Assembly: GCA_900548905.1 (NCBI GenBank)
Contig: URMK01000006.1
Coordinates: 62,001 to 126,000, forward strand
DNA: 64,000 nt
Source of the DNA: an uncultured Lachnospiraceae bacterium
GTDB lineage: Bacteria > Bacillota > Clostridia > Lachnospirales > Lachnospiraceae
Direction of reading: 5' to 3'
Positions 32,394-41,232 of the stretch are shown here, in pieces. Position 1 is the first letter of the stretch. Every line of letters begins with the position of its first letter. The notes beneath the pieces were generated by a model. The model was not told where the DNA came from and did no database searches. It saw nothing but the letters and a program-made list of their open reading frames with translations. A program made the position numbers and the translations under genes.

Positions 32394-33419
32394 TCAGGCA
32401 TCCTTCCAATCCTCCCGTATTATTTCCTGTACAAGTGCCGCCAGTTCCCCATGGGTGAGGTTTTCCAGGCCCGCCGGCAGCTGCCGGAACAGCGGAAGCT
32501 GGAATTTTCTTGTTTTCTCCAGAATTTCTTCGCAGTCCAGACAGCGGAGAAGCTCTTCATATTGCTCCTGTTTGGCGGCGGCAAATCCATCCTCCCTGGT
32601 GATGGTATACACCCTGGTGCAAAGCCTCAGGATGTCAAACAGTCCCTGGACGGCTTCCGTCAGATCCAGCAGGACATACTCATAGAGGCCGGATATATCC
32701 AGTTCCTCGAAAAGACGCAGCCATTCCTCCGCTTCGATGCGCTGCAGATCCATACAGGAAAACACCGGGGGTATATAGGCAAGGCCGTTTACCCTCTGTA
32801 CCATGCCCTCCAGCCGGTAAGGAAACCTGTCGTCCCCGTTATGGAGAAAATAAATTAAATCCGACAGATCCGTACTGAATTCCCTCTGCAGCATACGGGC
32901 CAGCCCGGAATAGCTTTCAAAATTCAAATAAAGCACTTTGTGTCTGCGGGCCAGAAGCTGACCCAATGTGAAAGAAAATGTGGTTTGAAGACACCGGCCT
33001 GCCGGCGTATAGATTCCGATAAAATGAACGCTTCCGCTTTTTTCTCCGGCTGGAGCGGGGGGAAGGATACCCGCATCTGCAGCTGTTTCTATAATTTTAC
33101 GTACAATATTGTCCATGGACTGGTATTTATTTATCCGTTCCAGTCCCGGGGGCGCATCCCCCTCTTCCTCCAGAAGCAGGAGGCGGGCCGTTTTCCAGGA
33201 ATCCTCCTCCCAGTCCAATGCCTCCTGGTACACCTCCTGCGTCAGCAGAAGGAAAGTAACCCGGTTCTTGCCGCAAAATTCTTCTAATGCCCGTGGATCC
33301 GTAAATACCTGCACCTCAAAGGGAAAACCGTCTCTGCCCGTCAGCTGCCCCAGATAATCCGTGAGATGGCGGGTAAATCCCTGCTCGGTATCGCAAACTG
33401 CCAAAATATTCTTTTTCAA
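32394..33419 (-). CDS. TadZ/CpaE-like ParA-related protein with degenerate Walker A
   Basis: First gene of the Tad operon, about 341 residues. It has an N-terminal receiver-like region (ILAVCDTEQGFTRHLTDYL ... TFLLLTQEVY) and a C-terminal ParA/MinD-like fold (VHFIGIYTPAGRCLQTTFS, YEYVLLDLTEAVQGL, YTITREDGFAAAKQEQY). The P-loop reads P-A-G-R-C-L-Q-T-T instead of K-G-G-x-G-K-T/S, lacking the Lys, so ATP hydrolysis is doubtful. TadZ-type proteins place the pilus machine in the cell. The best start is TTG at 33419 (GGGAGG 5 bases upstream); an ATG at 33443 lacks a site. Confidence 0.8.
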   Translation of the reverse strand: MKKNILAVCDTEQGFTRHLTDYLGQLTGRDGFPFEVQVFTDPRALEEFCGKNRVTFLLLTQEVYQEALDWEEDSWKTARLLLLEEEGDAPPGLERINKYQSMDNIVRKIIETAADAGILPPAPAGEKSGSVHFIGIYTPAGRCLQTTFSFTLGQLLARRHKVLYLNFESYSGLARMLQREFSTDLSDLIYFLHNGDDRFPYRLEGMVQRVNGLAYIPPVFSCMDLQRIEAEEWLRLFEELDISGLYEYVLLDLTEAVQGLFDILRLCTRVYTITREDGFAAAKQEQYEELLRCLDCEEILEKTRKFQLPLFRQLPAGLENLTHGELAALVQEIIREDWKDA

Positions 33420-33650
33420 ATACACCTCCCGGCAGAAAGCCAAAATCCGTAATGCTTAAACGATACGCCGGCAACTGCCTGATAAACTGATGATGGGAAT
33501 TCTTAAGTGAAATGCGTTCCTGCCGCACGGCCGGAATGTGAAAAACAAGAAATGCTGAGGCCTCAGCTGAAATGAATTGTGATAATGCCAAACAACGCCG
33601 CTGTCAGAATGCAGCTGTTTTTGATTGGTAAAATGAAGTATAAATCATGT

Positions 33651-33679
33651 GTTTTAATTTGTCCAGTCCGTTTTGTCAA
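33651..33679 (-). promoter_or_regulatory. promoter of the Tad pilus operon
   Basis: On the minus strand a perfect TTGACA and TAAAAC are separated by 17 bases, giving a start near 33644 and a leader of about 225 bases to the TadZ-like start. The 33420-33650 leader contains no gene I can support. Confidence 0.6.
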
Positions 33680-33741
33680 ATAATAAATTTTTGTTACTTT
33701 ATAACAAACTGCTTGGGATAAACTATCTTAAAAAACAGGAA

Positions 33742-33771
33742 ACACCTGGAAAACACTGGTTTTCCAGGTGT
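33742..33771 (-). terminator. terminator of the mannoside operon
   Basis: A perfect 13-bp stem (ACACCTGGAAAAC / GTTTTCCAGGTGT) with a 4-base loop, followed on the minus strand by TTCCTGTTTTTT. It lies 24 bases after the GH125 stop and just upstream of the Tad promoter. Confidence 0.88.
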
Positions 33772-33795
33772 CAAACAAATAATCTCCAGGCTTGC

Positions 33796-35085
33796 CTATT
33801 TTTCTTCCCCTTCAAAAAAACCTTGCTCCATCAACGTTACAAGCAGTTCCCCGAAGAGGCTGTTTGCCCAGGCAAACCACGGTCTTGTAAATTCTTCCGG
33901 TTCCTCCGGATCAAACGATTCATGCATGTAATTGGTACCGGCATGGGTACGGGCCAGCATTTCCAGACAGTTGCGGATCTCCGTTTTATCCGTCGAGGTC
34001 AAAGCCTGCATGATAATGCCGATATGCCAGACGTATCCCTCCGGCGTATGGGGGCTTCCTATTCCCGCCGCCCTGCTTCCTGCATGATAATAGGGATTAT
34101 CCTCCGAAAGAAGAAAGCGTCTTGTATTCTGATACAGGATGTCTCCCCTGCTGCAGTAACCCAGATAAGGCATAGCAAGAAGGCTGGGGGAATTGGCGTC
34201 GTCCATCAGGTTATAATTACCGAAACCATCCGTTTCATAGGCATATATCCGGCCGTATTTATGATGATCCACCACGCCATAGTCCATGATGCCGTCTCTG
34301 ATTTCTTCCGCCAGCGACTTACAGCGGTCTGCCAGTTCCACATCCTCATAAACATCCCTGCAGATTTCCTCCGCATACCCCAATGCGGACGCCGCCATCA
34401 TATTGGACGGAATCAGATATCCGAATTTGCAGCAGTCATCCGACGGCCGGAAACCGGACCAGGTCATCCCCGTAACATTGACGGGCCTGCCCTTTCCGCC
34501 TGCGGGAAGGGTATCTGTTTTCACACAATCATGTCTGGTAAAAAAGTATTCTGAACGGCTGTGATCCTGTTCTGTGATAAAGGTTTCCAGAATGCGTACT
34601 ATCATTTTCTTATAAACCGGTGTGAAAATACCGTTAACTCCGGCTGCTTTCCAATACGTATATCCCAGATACAGCGGCGCGCACAGGGAATCCACCTCAT
34701 ACTTCCGTTCCCACACATGATCATTATTTTCCGTTTCATCCTGATGTCCGGAACCGTCGGCTCTCTCATTAAATGCATTCGCATAAGGATCCAGGCAGAC
34801 AAATTCCGCCTGTTTTACAATGACTCCCTCAAGGATTTCCCCAAGTTCCCTGTCCTTTGCCGCATACTTAACATATGGTTTCACCTGGGCCGCCGAATCC
34901 CGCAGCCACATAGCGGGAATATCTCCTGTGATTACAAAATAGCTGCCGTCCTCCAGCTGTTTCACCGTGGTTTCCATGGTATTCAGAAAACACCGGGCCG
35001 CCAAAGGAGCCAGCGGCTTATAATGGACCTTGTAATACTCTTCCAGCTCTTTTGCCTTATTTACCAGAATTGAAGGGATTTTCAT
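33796..35085 (-). CDS. GH125 exo-alpha-1,6-mannosidase
   Basis: Metal-independent inverting exo-mannosidase of 429 residues with no signal peptide. Family blocks: VITGDIPAMWLRDSAAQV, VDSLCAPLYLGYTYW, TWSGFRPSDD with the presumed acid Asp216, NLMDDANSPSLLAMP, and MHESFD with the presumed base Glu389. The spacing of these two matches the known clostridial GH125 enzymes as I recall them. It would remove terminal alpha-1,6-mannose in the cytoplasm after import and works with the GH38 and GH76 genes upstream. Last gene of the operon, followed by a strong terminator; GGAG precedes the ATG. Confidence 0.94.
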   Translation of the reverse strand: MKIPSILVNKAKELEEYYKVHYKPLAPLAARCFLNTMETTVKQLEDGSYFVITGDIPAMWLRDSAAQVKPYVKYAAKDRELGEILEGVIVKQAEFVCLDPYANAFNERADGSGHQDETENNDHVWERKYEVDSLCAPLYLGYTYWKAAGVNGIFTPVYKKMIVRILETFITEQDHSRSEYFFTRHDCVKTDTLPAGGKGRPVNVTGMTWSGFRPSDDCCKFGYLIPSNMMAASALGYAEEICRDVYEDVELADRCKSLAEEIRDGIMDYGVVDHHKYGRIYAYETDGFGNYNLMDDANSPSLLAMPYLGYCSRGDILYQNTRRFLLSEDNPYYHAGSRAAGIGSPHTPEGYVWHIGIIMQALTSTDKTEIRNCLEMLARTHAGTNYMHESFDPEEPEEFTRPWFAWANSLFGELLVTLMEQGFFEGEEK

Positions 35086-35171
35086 AGTACTCCTTATCCG
35101 CGCGTTTCTTAAGGCGGCAGGCTATCCCTGCCTCCGTCTCCTGCCGCGCTTTACTCATTCTTTTTTAGATT

Positions 35172-36287
35172 TCAGTCATATTCGTATTCCGTAGCCTCAA
35201 GAATCCGGTAGGGAACAAGAACCGTTTTGGGTTCCTTCGCACCGTTCAGGGCATCCGCCAGCAGCCGGACACTGGTATGTCCAATCGTGTCCTCGTCCTG
35301 GCGCACATGGGTGAACATGCTTTCCTGAATAATGTTGTCACTGCTGTCAAAACAGACTACGGGATATTTTTTATGCATATTCATTTGATACAGGCACCGG
35401 TAAATAATTCGCGCAATGCTGTATTCCACGGCAAAAAAGGCATCAACCTCCCGATGGCTTTCCACATACTTCGATATCCTGCGCATATCCCGTTCCAGGT
35501 TCTCCTCAGAACGGGTACTTGGCAGGGTAGCCTTTAAATCCGTTATCCATAGAGACTCGTCCGCAATCATTCCATGTTCGCGGAAGGCCATGATGAGACC
35601 GTTCTGACGATCCACAATAGTAGGGGTCTCTCTGGACGCGGGCATTGCAAAGCATATATTTTTATAACCTTCATTCAGGAGATAATTAGCCAGTTCCCTT
35701 GCCGCCGCTTCATTATCCGTACCGACAAAGGAAAGAGGTATTCCCTTCAGCTGCCTGTCAATAGTCACTATGGGGAACCTCTCCACCACAAGCTGCAATA
35801 CTTTTGAATTATAATTTTCATCATGGACACACATGATGATAATGCCTTCCACACCGATTTGCAGCAAATCATCAATCGCCCTGGTTTCTTCTTCTATACT
35901 TCCATAAGAGCAGCGGAGAACCATACTGAACCCCTGGTTTTTGCATTCCATTTCCAGGCTCCCCAGCAAACGGCAGCCGAAACTCGGCCCGAAGCCATCC
36001 AGAATCACTCCAACCAGATGCCCGGGGGCTTTCTCTTCTTCCTCCGCCGCCCGCACCACTTTCGTCAGCTGCGCTCCCGATACAAAGGAACCTTTTCCTG
36101 CGATCCGGATTATTTTGCCTTCCTCAGCCAGCAGATCCAGCGCTTTTTTGCTTGTTATCCTGCTGACACAGTACTTTTCGGACAATTCTTTCTCCGATGG
36201 CAGCCTGTCTCCTTTTTTACAGGTTCCGTTATCAATACCCTCTGTAATATCATTGTATATCTGTTCATATAGCGGTAATTGTTTCAT
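35172..36287 (-). CDS. GntR/LacI hybrid transcriptional repressor of the mannoside locus
   Basis: 371 residues in two parts, like AraR. Residues 1-70 are a GntR winged helix (YEQIYNDITEGIDNGTCKKG, LPSEKELSEKYCVSRITSKK, GKGSFVSG). Residues ~95-371 are a LacI/periplasmic-binding-type effector domain (LVGVILDGFGPSFG, GVEGIIIMCVHDE, VDAFFAVEYSIAR, PVVCFDSSDN). It should bind a mannose-derived oligosaccharide and release DNA. A 16-bp perfect palindrome (36308-36323) lies 21 bases before its own start, and half sites occur at the operon promoters. Embedded between GH76 and GH125. AGGAGGGA precedes the ATG. Confidence 0.92.
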   Translation of the reverse strand: MKQLPLYEQIYNDITEGIDNGTCKKGDRLPSEKELSEKYCVSRITSKKALDLLAEEGKIIRIAGKGSFVSGAQLTKVVRAAEEEEKAPGHLVGVILDGFGPSFGCRLLGSLEMECKNQGFSMVLRCSYGSIEEETRAIDDLLQIGVEGIIIMCVHDENYNSKVLQLVVERFPIVTIDRQLKGIPLSFVGTDNEAAARELANYLLNEGYKNICFAMPASRETPTIVDRQNGLIMAFREHGMIADESLWITDLKATLPSTRSEENLERDMRRISKYVESHREVDAFFAVEYSIARIIYRCLYQMNMHKKYPVVCFDSSDNIIQESMFTHVRQDEDTIGHTSVRLLADALNGAKEPKTVLVPYRILEATEYEYD

Positions 36288-36307
36288 GGGATTCCCTCCT
36301 GCGCAAT

Positions 36308-36323
36308 AAATGATATATCATTT
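36308..36323. promoter_or_regulatory. probable operator of the GntR/LacI-type repressor
   Basis: AAATGATATATCATTT is a perfect 16-bp palindrome, the size of AraR-type operators. It overlaps the predicted start of transcription of the promoter at 36329-36357, fitting autorepression. A further half (ATATCATTTT) is at 36346-36355. Related halves occur in front of the permease genes at 44498, 44527 and 44700. Confidence 0.7.
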
Positions 36324-36328
36324 AATTC

Positions 36329-36357
36329 ATATTAACATTGGATCATATCATTTTCAA
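36329..36357 (-). promoter_or_regulatory. internal promoter for the GntR-GH125 genes
   Basis: On the minus strand TTGAAA and TAATAT are separated by 17 bases; the start would be near 36322, within the palindromic operator. Confidence 0.55.
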
Positions 36358-36375
36358 TTGCTTTCGGGAATCTTT

Positions 36376-37566
36376 TTAAGAATTTGCCGCAGCCCCTTCG
36401 TAATCTGCCGGCGGCAGGCAGTTCCACAGCTGTGAAACCGCGGCGGAGCAGCCCCATGCGGTATAAAAAGTATCCTGCGTTTTATCCGCCCACCTGGTCC
36501 ACATAATATCACTGCTGTTTCTGTTTCCCCATGCCGTCTGCGCGTTTTTCTTCATCCAGTCAAGGTATTGTGTCTGGCCGCCTTCATAGACCAGCTTGCC
36601 GAGCCATCTCGCCAGTATTCCCTTAAAGCCCGGCAGATCATTTCCCTCATCCTCCGCATTCATAACGCCTTCATCATACATGACATCCCTGGTATAATCC
36701 GCCGCTTTTATTGAATTTTCCAGATATTTTTCTTCCCCCGTTATCTGATGCAAATAAAGGCCGGCGCCGATAAAAGTTCCCTGGTTATAAGTAGAGCACC
36801 ATTGATTGATTCCGTTTTCCAAATCGTATGCGTCATAAACGGCTCCGTCTTCCCCCACCAGGTTTTCACACTGCCAATCGTATATACTGACCGCTTTTTC
36901 CAAATATTCCCTATCCCCCGTAATCTGATACAGGATACATGCGGCTATTGCTGCGGGGCCGTTGATACACGAATTTTTTGTTTTATTATCCGTCCTCCAG
37001 AACAGGCCGCCGCCTAAATCTTCACTCCATGCCCTGTCATAAACCAGATTAAAATGTTTCACTGCCTGTTCTTTATAAACATCCTTTTCATCCGCCTGGT
37101 ACGCCCTTGCACATGCTATCGTCATCCAGATAATATCATCGTTATATTCATTATCAGACCAGTCTTCCCCGTGATCCTTAACGAATCCCAGATACATCTG
37201 CTCTATCAAATCCCTGTATTGCGGACAGGAAGTTTTTTCCCAGGCATCCACAGCGATTTCCATAATTTCCGCCCGGGGCCAGAACTGTTCGCCTGCAATA
37301 GCGCCGGTGCCATCCTCAGATACTACATAAAATTTGGCAAGAAACCTATCCATCGCTGCGACAGCCGTATCCCTTCCAATCTGTTCCTTTTTTACTTCAT
37401 CCGGTAATCGTCTTTCCATCTTTTCTGCCATCTCCTGCTTCTGTCGTTTTTCTGTTTTTGCTGCCGCGCTGTCCATATCCGCACACCCGCAGACGGCCGC
37501 TGCGGTCATAAGCAGACAGACAACAGCGGCCAGCCCATGCAGAACAGAATGTATAATCTTTCTCAT
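36376..37566 (-). CDS. GH76 lipoprotein, endo-alpha-1,6-mannanase type
   Basis: 396 residues with a lipoprotein signal (hydrophobic stretch and AVCGC, lipidated Cys28), so attached to the outside of the cell membrane. The (alpha/alpha)6 family signature is NEYNDDIIWMTIACARAY, with the catalytic Asp pair at about 143-144; NGPAAIAACILYQITGD and YNQGTFIGAGLYLHQITGE are family repeats. GH76 enzymes cut alpha-1,6-mannan backbones. It probably makes importable fragments for the ABC system encoded upstream. AGGAG precedes the ATG. The stop is 10-20 bases before the internal promoter of the regulator gene. Confidence 0.92.
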   Translation of the reverse strand: MRKIIHSVLHGLAAVVCLLMTAAAVCGCADMDSAAAKTEKRQKQEMAEKMERRLPDEVKKEQIGRDTAVAAMDRFLAKFYVVSEDGTGAIAGEQFWPRAEIMEIAVDAWEKTSCPQYRDLIEQMYLGFVKDHGEDWSDNEYNDDIIWMTIACARAYQADEKDVYKEQAVKHFNLVYDRAWSEDLGGGLFWRTDNKTKNSCINGPAAIAACILYQITGDREYLEKAVSIYDWQCENLVGEDGAVYDAYDLENGINQWCSTYNQGTFIGAGLYLHQITGEEKYLENSIKAADYTRDVMYDEGVMNAEDEGNDLPGFKGILARWLGKLVYEGGQTQYLDWMKKNAQTAWGNRNSSDIMWTRWADKTQDTFYTAWGCSAAVSQLWNCLPPADYEGAAANS

Positions 37567-37606
37567 TTCAGCTCCTGTCCTTTATGATATATGACTTGCA
37601 TACGGA

Positions 37607-40075
37607 TTAATCCAGCAAATCCGCTTCCGAAATCCTGCCCGTTTTTGCGTCCAGGAATACTGTCTTAATTTCAAAAGGGTTGCAATCCAGCGTATATACG
37701 GTTCCCCATGCAGGCAGTTTCAGTTGCGCATAATTCTTTTTTCCTGTCGCTTCATATACGCGGATAATATAGCCGTCCTTTGCCGATGCCTTTTTAAACG
37801 CGGACAAAATAACCGCCGGATTATCAATCGTAATAAGCTCCCCTCTCTTGTCTCCATTTCCTGACGGGTTAAAGGCAAAGGCATAGGGTGCTTCGTTAAA
37901 AATCTGCGCTTTCCTGTCAAGGCAATCCATAAGCTCGCCGGGTTTTCCCGCCTCGATGCGGAACCGGAAAATCCGCTCCCCCTGCTCCATCCTGACCGTA
38001 TGTCTTTCTTCCCGTAGCGTGCGTTCATAATTTCCGTCCGCCGCACCGTAGCCTGCGCTTCTGAGCAGTGTAATACCTATTTTACCGCCATGTATGCTGC
38101 TGCCGTAGGTTCCGCAGTTAATGACCGCCAATGCCTTATCCCCGCTTATAAAGGCATTCCATTTCTGGGCTGTCACCTCCTGGTTTTCCTGCCGCAGATT
38201 TTCCCTGCCGAACATCACCTGCCCCAGATAATCACCGGCCTCATATGCCGATTGGATATGCAGTTTCAGGAAGGTATCCTTTTCATTCCAATAAACCCCT
38301 GTCTCTATCTCAAACGCGCTACCTTCCTTCGGGAAGATGTAGCGCTGATATGCTTTTGACTCATGCCAGCCAAATAACGACTCCACCACGGTTCGGACAG
38401 GACCGTCCTCAATTACTTTTACCGAAGGCACCACCTTATCCGCCAGGCCGGAAAAAGCGCTCCCTTCATGAGGCGTAAGCAGTGTCAGGTTTCTTTCGCC
38501 GCAACGTTCCGGCGTGCGAAGCCCCCATGAATTATAGGTATCGTCATAAGCTGTCAGCTGAAAGCTTCCCGGCTTGATATACTCTGCTCCGTTTACCTGA
38601 TAAGAATCCATCAGCCCGGTAGCGGTATTGATAACCGCGCGCATGGCCCCATTGTCGAAAATATATTCCTTTTTTCCTGAAATCGGCTGGAATACCGGCC
38701 GTTTGGGAATTGTACGGAAACGGATATCGATCCGGTTCATGCAGGCCGGCTTTAACGTTGCCCCGATTACCGCTTTTTTGCGCCAGTCTATACAAAAATG
38801 GCTGCTTTCCATCTCTCCCTGGGTTGCAACAGGTTCCCCATTGCAGGAACATTCCGGATAATAAAATACATCTTCCCAGTTCTGTTTCGGAAGCCCTGCC
38901 TCAAAAGCGAACTGTCCGGTGATTTCATATGGATGGGGATTATAAAGAAAGACACAGGAGGTGCCGTCAGCAATTGTTTCCTCACCGGCTGTCAGTGTTA
39001 TCGCTGCCTTCATTTTTTCCCTGGACATAATCTCCAGCCCGTGCTCCAAAAGCCGCAGGGTATCCTCTTCCACAAGCTGCGTACCGGAACCCGGCAGGGC
39101 ATCATGGAACTCGGCAAAAAGCAGATCCTTAACGGCCTCATGGACCGCTGAATCCGGATATGGCTTCCCATACAAAAGAGAGGCTGCAGAAAACATTTTT
39201 TCTCCGCTGTAAATTTCATTCTCCAAAAGCCTGTGCTTCTGTTTCACCCGTATCTGCGAGGTATAGCAGCCTTCCGCCACCGGATTCAACCCTCTTTCCA
39301 CCAGAGGGAACTGCTCAGCCGATTCTCTGATTTCGCTGAAAAAGCTTTCCGTGTCGGAATGAATGATGCAAAATTCTTCTTTTCTTTCCTGAATCATCTT
39401 CTCCAGGTCTTTCAGATCCTGTGCGGATGCCCCGCCGCCGTGATCTCCCACTCCCCAGAGAAACAGCGATACTTCCTCTTCTCTCGTATCCTCCAGGAAT
39501 TTCCCCAGTTCTTCCGCCGCATGCCCATGAACGGAATTGTAATTTTCATCCGATCTGTGTACCAACACTTCCGAACCGTTGAAGCCTTTCCAGAGGTAAT
39601 TCTGGCTCTTAAAAGGAAAGTTATCCTTTGCCGGACGACAGACCACATAAGAATCATACCCCGCCTGGTTCAGAATCTGCACCAGGCCCCGGGAATGTCC
39701 AAAGGAATCAAAGTTTATTGCTGTTGTGGGACGCTTCCCGAATTCCTCCATAAAAAAACGCCTTCCTTCTGCAATATTCCGTATGATCGATTCACCGGAA
39801 GGCATATTGCAGTCGGGCTGAAGGTACCATCCTCCCATTATTTTCCAGCTTCCTTCTTTTACCTTATCTTTTATACGCTCATAGAGATCCGGCTCGTTTT
39901 CCTTCACCCACTGATATAAAATAGCTTCATTGTGATTAAAGGTAAAACCGGGGAATTCATCCGTAAATCTTTCCGCCGTACGAAAAGTCGATATTGCCTC
40001 CGTACAGCCCTCTTCCCATCTCCACAGCCATACCGGATCCAGGTGGGCATTGCAAATCAAATGTATTTTTTTCAT
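37607..40075 (-). CDS. GH38 alpha-mannosidase (first copy)
   Basis: 822 residues, no signal peptide, cytoplasmic. The zinc site is His11 and Asp13 in CNAHLDPVWLW; the nucleophile is Asp123 in NFDSFGHSRG, with another zinc His expected later (GVGDHGGGAS region). C-terminal beta-sandwich domains complete the usual retaining GH38 layout. It removes alpha-linked mannose from imported oligosaccharides. It differs in sequence from the second GH38 in this window, belonging to another branch (H-x-D-P-V-W-L-W opening). GGAG lies before the ATG. It sits between two GH76 genes in the mannoside operon. Confidence 0.93.
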   Translation of the reverse strand: MKKIHLICNAHLDPVWLWRWEEGCTEAISTFRTAERFTDEFPGFTFNHNEAILYQWVKENEPDLYERIKDKVKEGSWKIMGGWYLQPDCNMPSGESIIRNIAEGRRFFMEEFGKRPTTAINFDSFGHSRGLVQILNQAGYDSYVVCRPAKDNFPFKSQNYLWKGFNGSEVLVHRSDENYNSVHGHAAEELGKFLEDTREEEVSLFLWGVGDHGGGASAQDLKDLEKMIQERKEEFCIIHSDTESFFSEIRESAEQFPLVERGLNPVAEGCYTSQIRVKQKHRLLENEIYSGEKMFSAASLLYGKPYPDSAVHEAVKDLLFAEFHDALPGSGTQLVEEDTLRLLEHGLEIMSREKMKAAITLTAGEETIADGTSCVFLYNPHPYEITGQFAFEAGLPKQNWEDVFYYPECSCNGEPVATQGEMESSHFCIDWRKKAVIGATLKPACMNRIDIRFRTIPKRPVFQPISGKKEYIFDNGAMRAVINTATGLMDSYQVNGAEYIKPGSFQLTAYDDTYNSWGLRTPERCGERNLTLLTPHEGSAFSGLADKVVPSVKVIEDGPVRTVVESLFGWHESKAYQRYIFPKEGSAFEIETGVYWNEKDTFLKLHIQSAYEAGDYLGQVMFGRENLRQENQEVTAQKWNAFISGDKALAVINCGTYGSSIHGGKIGITLLRSAGYGAADGNYERTLREERHTVRMEQGERIFRFRIEAGKPGELMDCLDRKAQIFNEAPYAFAFNPSGNGDKRGELITIDNPAVILSAFKKASAKDGYIIRVYEATGKKNYAQLKLPAWGTVYTLDCNPFEIKTVFLDAKTGRISEADLLD

Positions 40076-40096
40076 AGGGATCTCCTTTTACAAGCT

Positions 40097-41119
40097 TTAA
40101 CGGTTACTCAGTTTTGCCGCCATTTCCAGCGTCATAACGGCACTCAGATGCTGTGCAAGGTCGATGGTTCCCTCAGCCGTCTGTCTCCAGTCTCCGCCGG
40201 CAAGGCCTTCCTCATTCATCCCCTTCTCAGCTATCAAACGGGCATTTTTTATAATGATTTCTTTCAGATCCTCAAATTCGTCGGACATCTGTGTCAGTTC
40301 ATACACATATCGGAAAAAGATGCCTCTGAACAATCCGCAGTCATCGGGGCCTTCATATGGAAAGATGCCGTCCTCATCCGCCAGCTCCGTCACGGCTTGG
40401 CGCGCCACTTTTCCCGCAAGCTCCAGATATTCCTTATGATTGGTTATTCCGGCGTACTCCACGGCCGCCCCGACGATCACGCCCTGGCAATACGTAAATT
40501 TCCAATCATAATCAACTGCCCCGTCTCCCAGCCTGTTCATGCCGTCCCATATAAAACAGGTATCAGGATCCATGAGGTGTTCCAGATTCCATTTGAGAAT
40601 TTTCTCTCCCCATTCCAGATCCTCTTTCCGGCCGAGTCTCCGATAAAGCCGAAAAGCTATTATGGCAGCCGGTCCATTTGCCGGCGTATTTTTATAATCC
40701 GGCTGATCCTTTTTCCAGGCCATCCCTCCGCCGCAGCAGTTATTCCATGCCGTCTTAGTATCATTCCATATAGAGACAGCCTCTTTCATATAACGTTTCT
40801 CTCCGGTACTATCAAAAGCGCGGATGAGGGCAAGCGTCATCCACTCCATATCATCATACCAGTTATGCAGGAAGGTTCCTCCGTTTTCCCGGAAGACGCC
40901 TTCATATTCTGCCTTAAAACGTTCCAGATAGTCCTTCTCCTTTGTTCTGGCATACCCATCCAGCAGGGTATCCAGCACATGGGCATGCCACCAGTAAATC
41001 CATGATTCCACTTCCTTTACCGGGTAATGATTGACAAATACTGCTTTCTCCTGATCCCAGAACTTGTTCCAAAGCGCATATTGTGCACGTTCACACGCCT
41101 CTTCTATTCTTTTCATCAT
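40097..41119 (-). CDS. intracellular GH76-family glycosidase
   Basis: 340 residues without a signal peptide, unlike the lipoprotein GH76 nearby. The signature is HNWYDDMEWMTLALIRAF, with the catalytic Asp pair at about 89-90; CCGGGMAWKKDQPDYKNTPA and YCQGVIVGAAVEYAGITN match the family pattern. It would process mannan fragments after import, perhaps acting from an end. The start is one of two adjacent ATGs with AGGAGT upstream. It follows the binding-protein gene after a hairpin. Confidence 0.9.
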   Translation of the reverse strand: MMKRIEEACERAQYALWNKFWDQEKAVFVNHYPVKEVESWIYWWHAHVLDTLLDGYARTKEKDYLERFKAEYEGVFRENGGTFLHNWYDDMEWMTLALIRAFDSTGEKRYMKEAVSIWNDTKTAWNNCCGGGMAWKKDQPDYKNTPANGPAAIIAFRLYRRLGRKEDLEWGEKILKWNLEHLMDPDTCFIWDGMNRLGDGAVDYDWKFTYCQGVIVGAAVEYAGITNHKEYLELAGKVARQAVTELADEDGIFPYEGPDDCGLFRGIFFRYVYELTQMSDEFEDLKEIIIKNARLIAEKGMNEEGLAGGDWRQTAEGTIDLAQHLSAVMTLEMAAKLSNR

Positions 41120-41158
41120 ACTCCTTCTTTCCTACAGGCTGAAGCCTGTCTGTTTAAA

Positions 41159-41191
41159 ACAGGGCCTGCCACAGCTTCAGGCAGACCCTGT
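41159..41191 (-). terminator. intra-operon hairpin after the binding-protein gene
   Basis: The arms ACAGGG-x-CTGCC and GGCAG-x-CCCTGT (11 pairs, one mismatch) enclose nine bases and are followed by TTTT on the minus strand. Such hairpins after a binding-protein gene often raise its mRNA level over the genes behind it; a leaky terminator is the likely role. Confidence 0.6.
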
Positions 41192-41232
41192 ACTTGAATC
41201 TTATATCTTATCGCTGCCGTCCGGACACAGTC

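Noticed and set aside
39932..41005. 357-codon plus-strand frame opposite GH38 and GH76
   Set aside because: It spans two real genes on the other strand and has no family motif.
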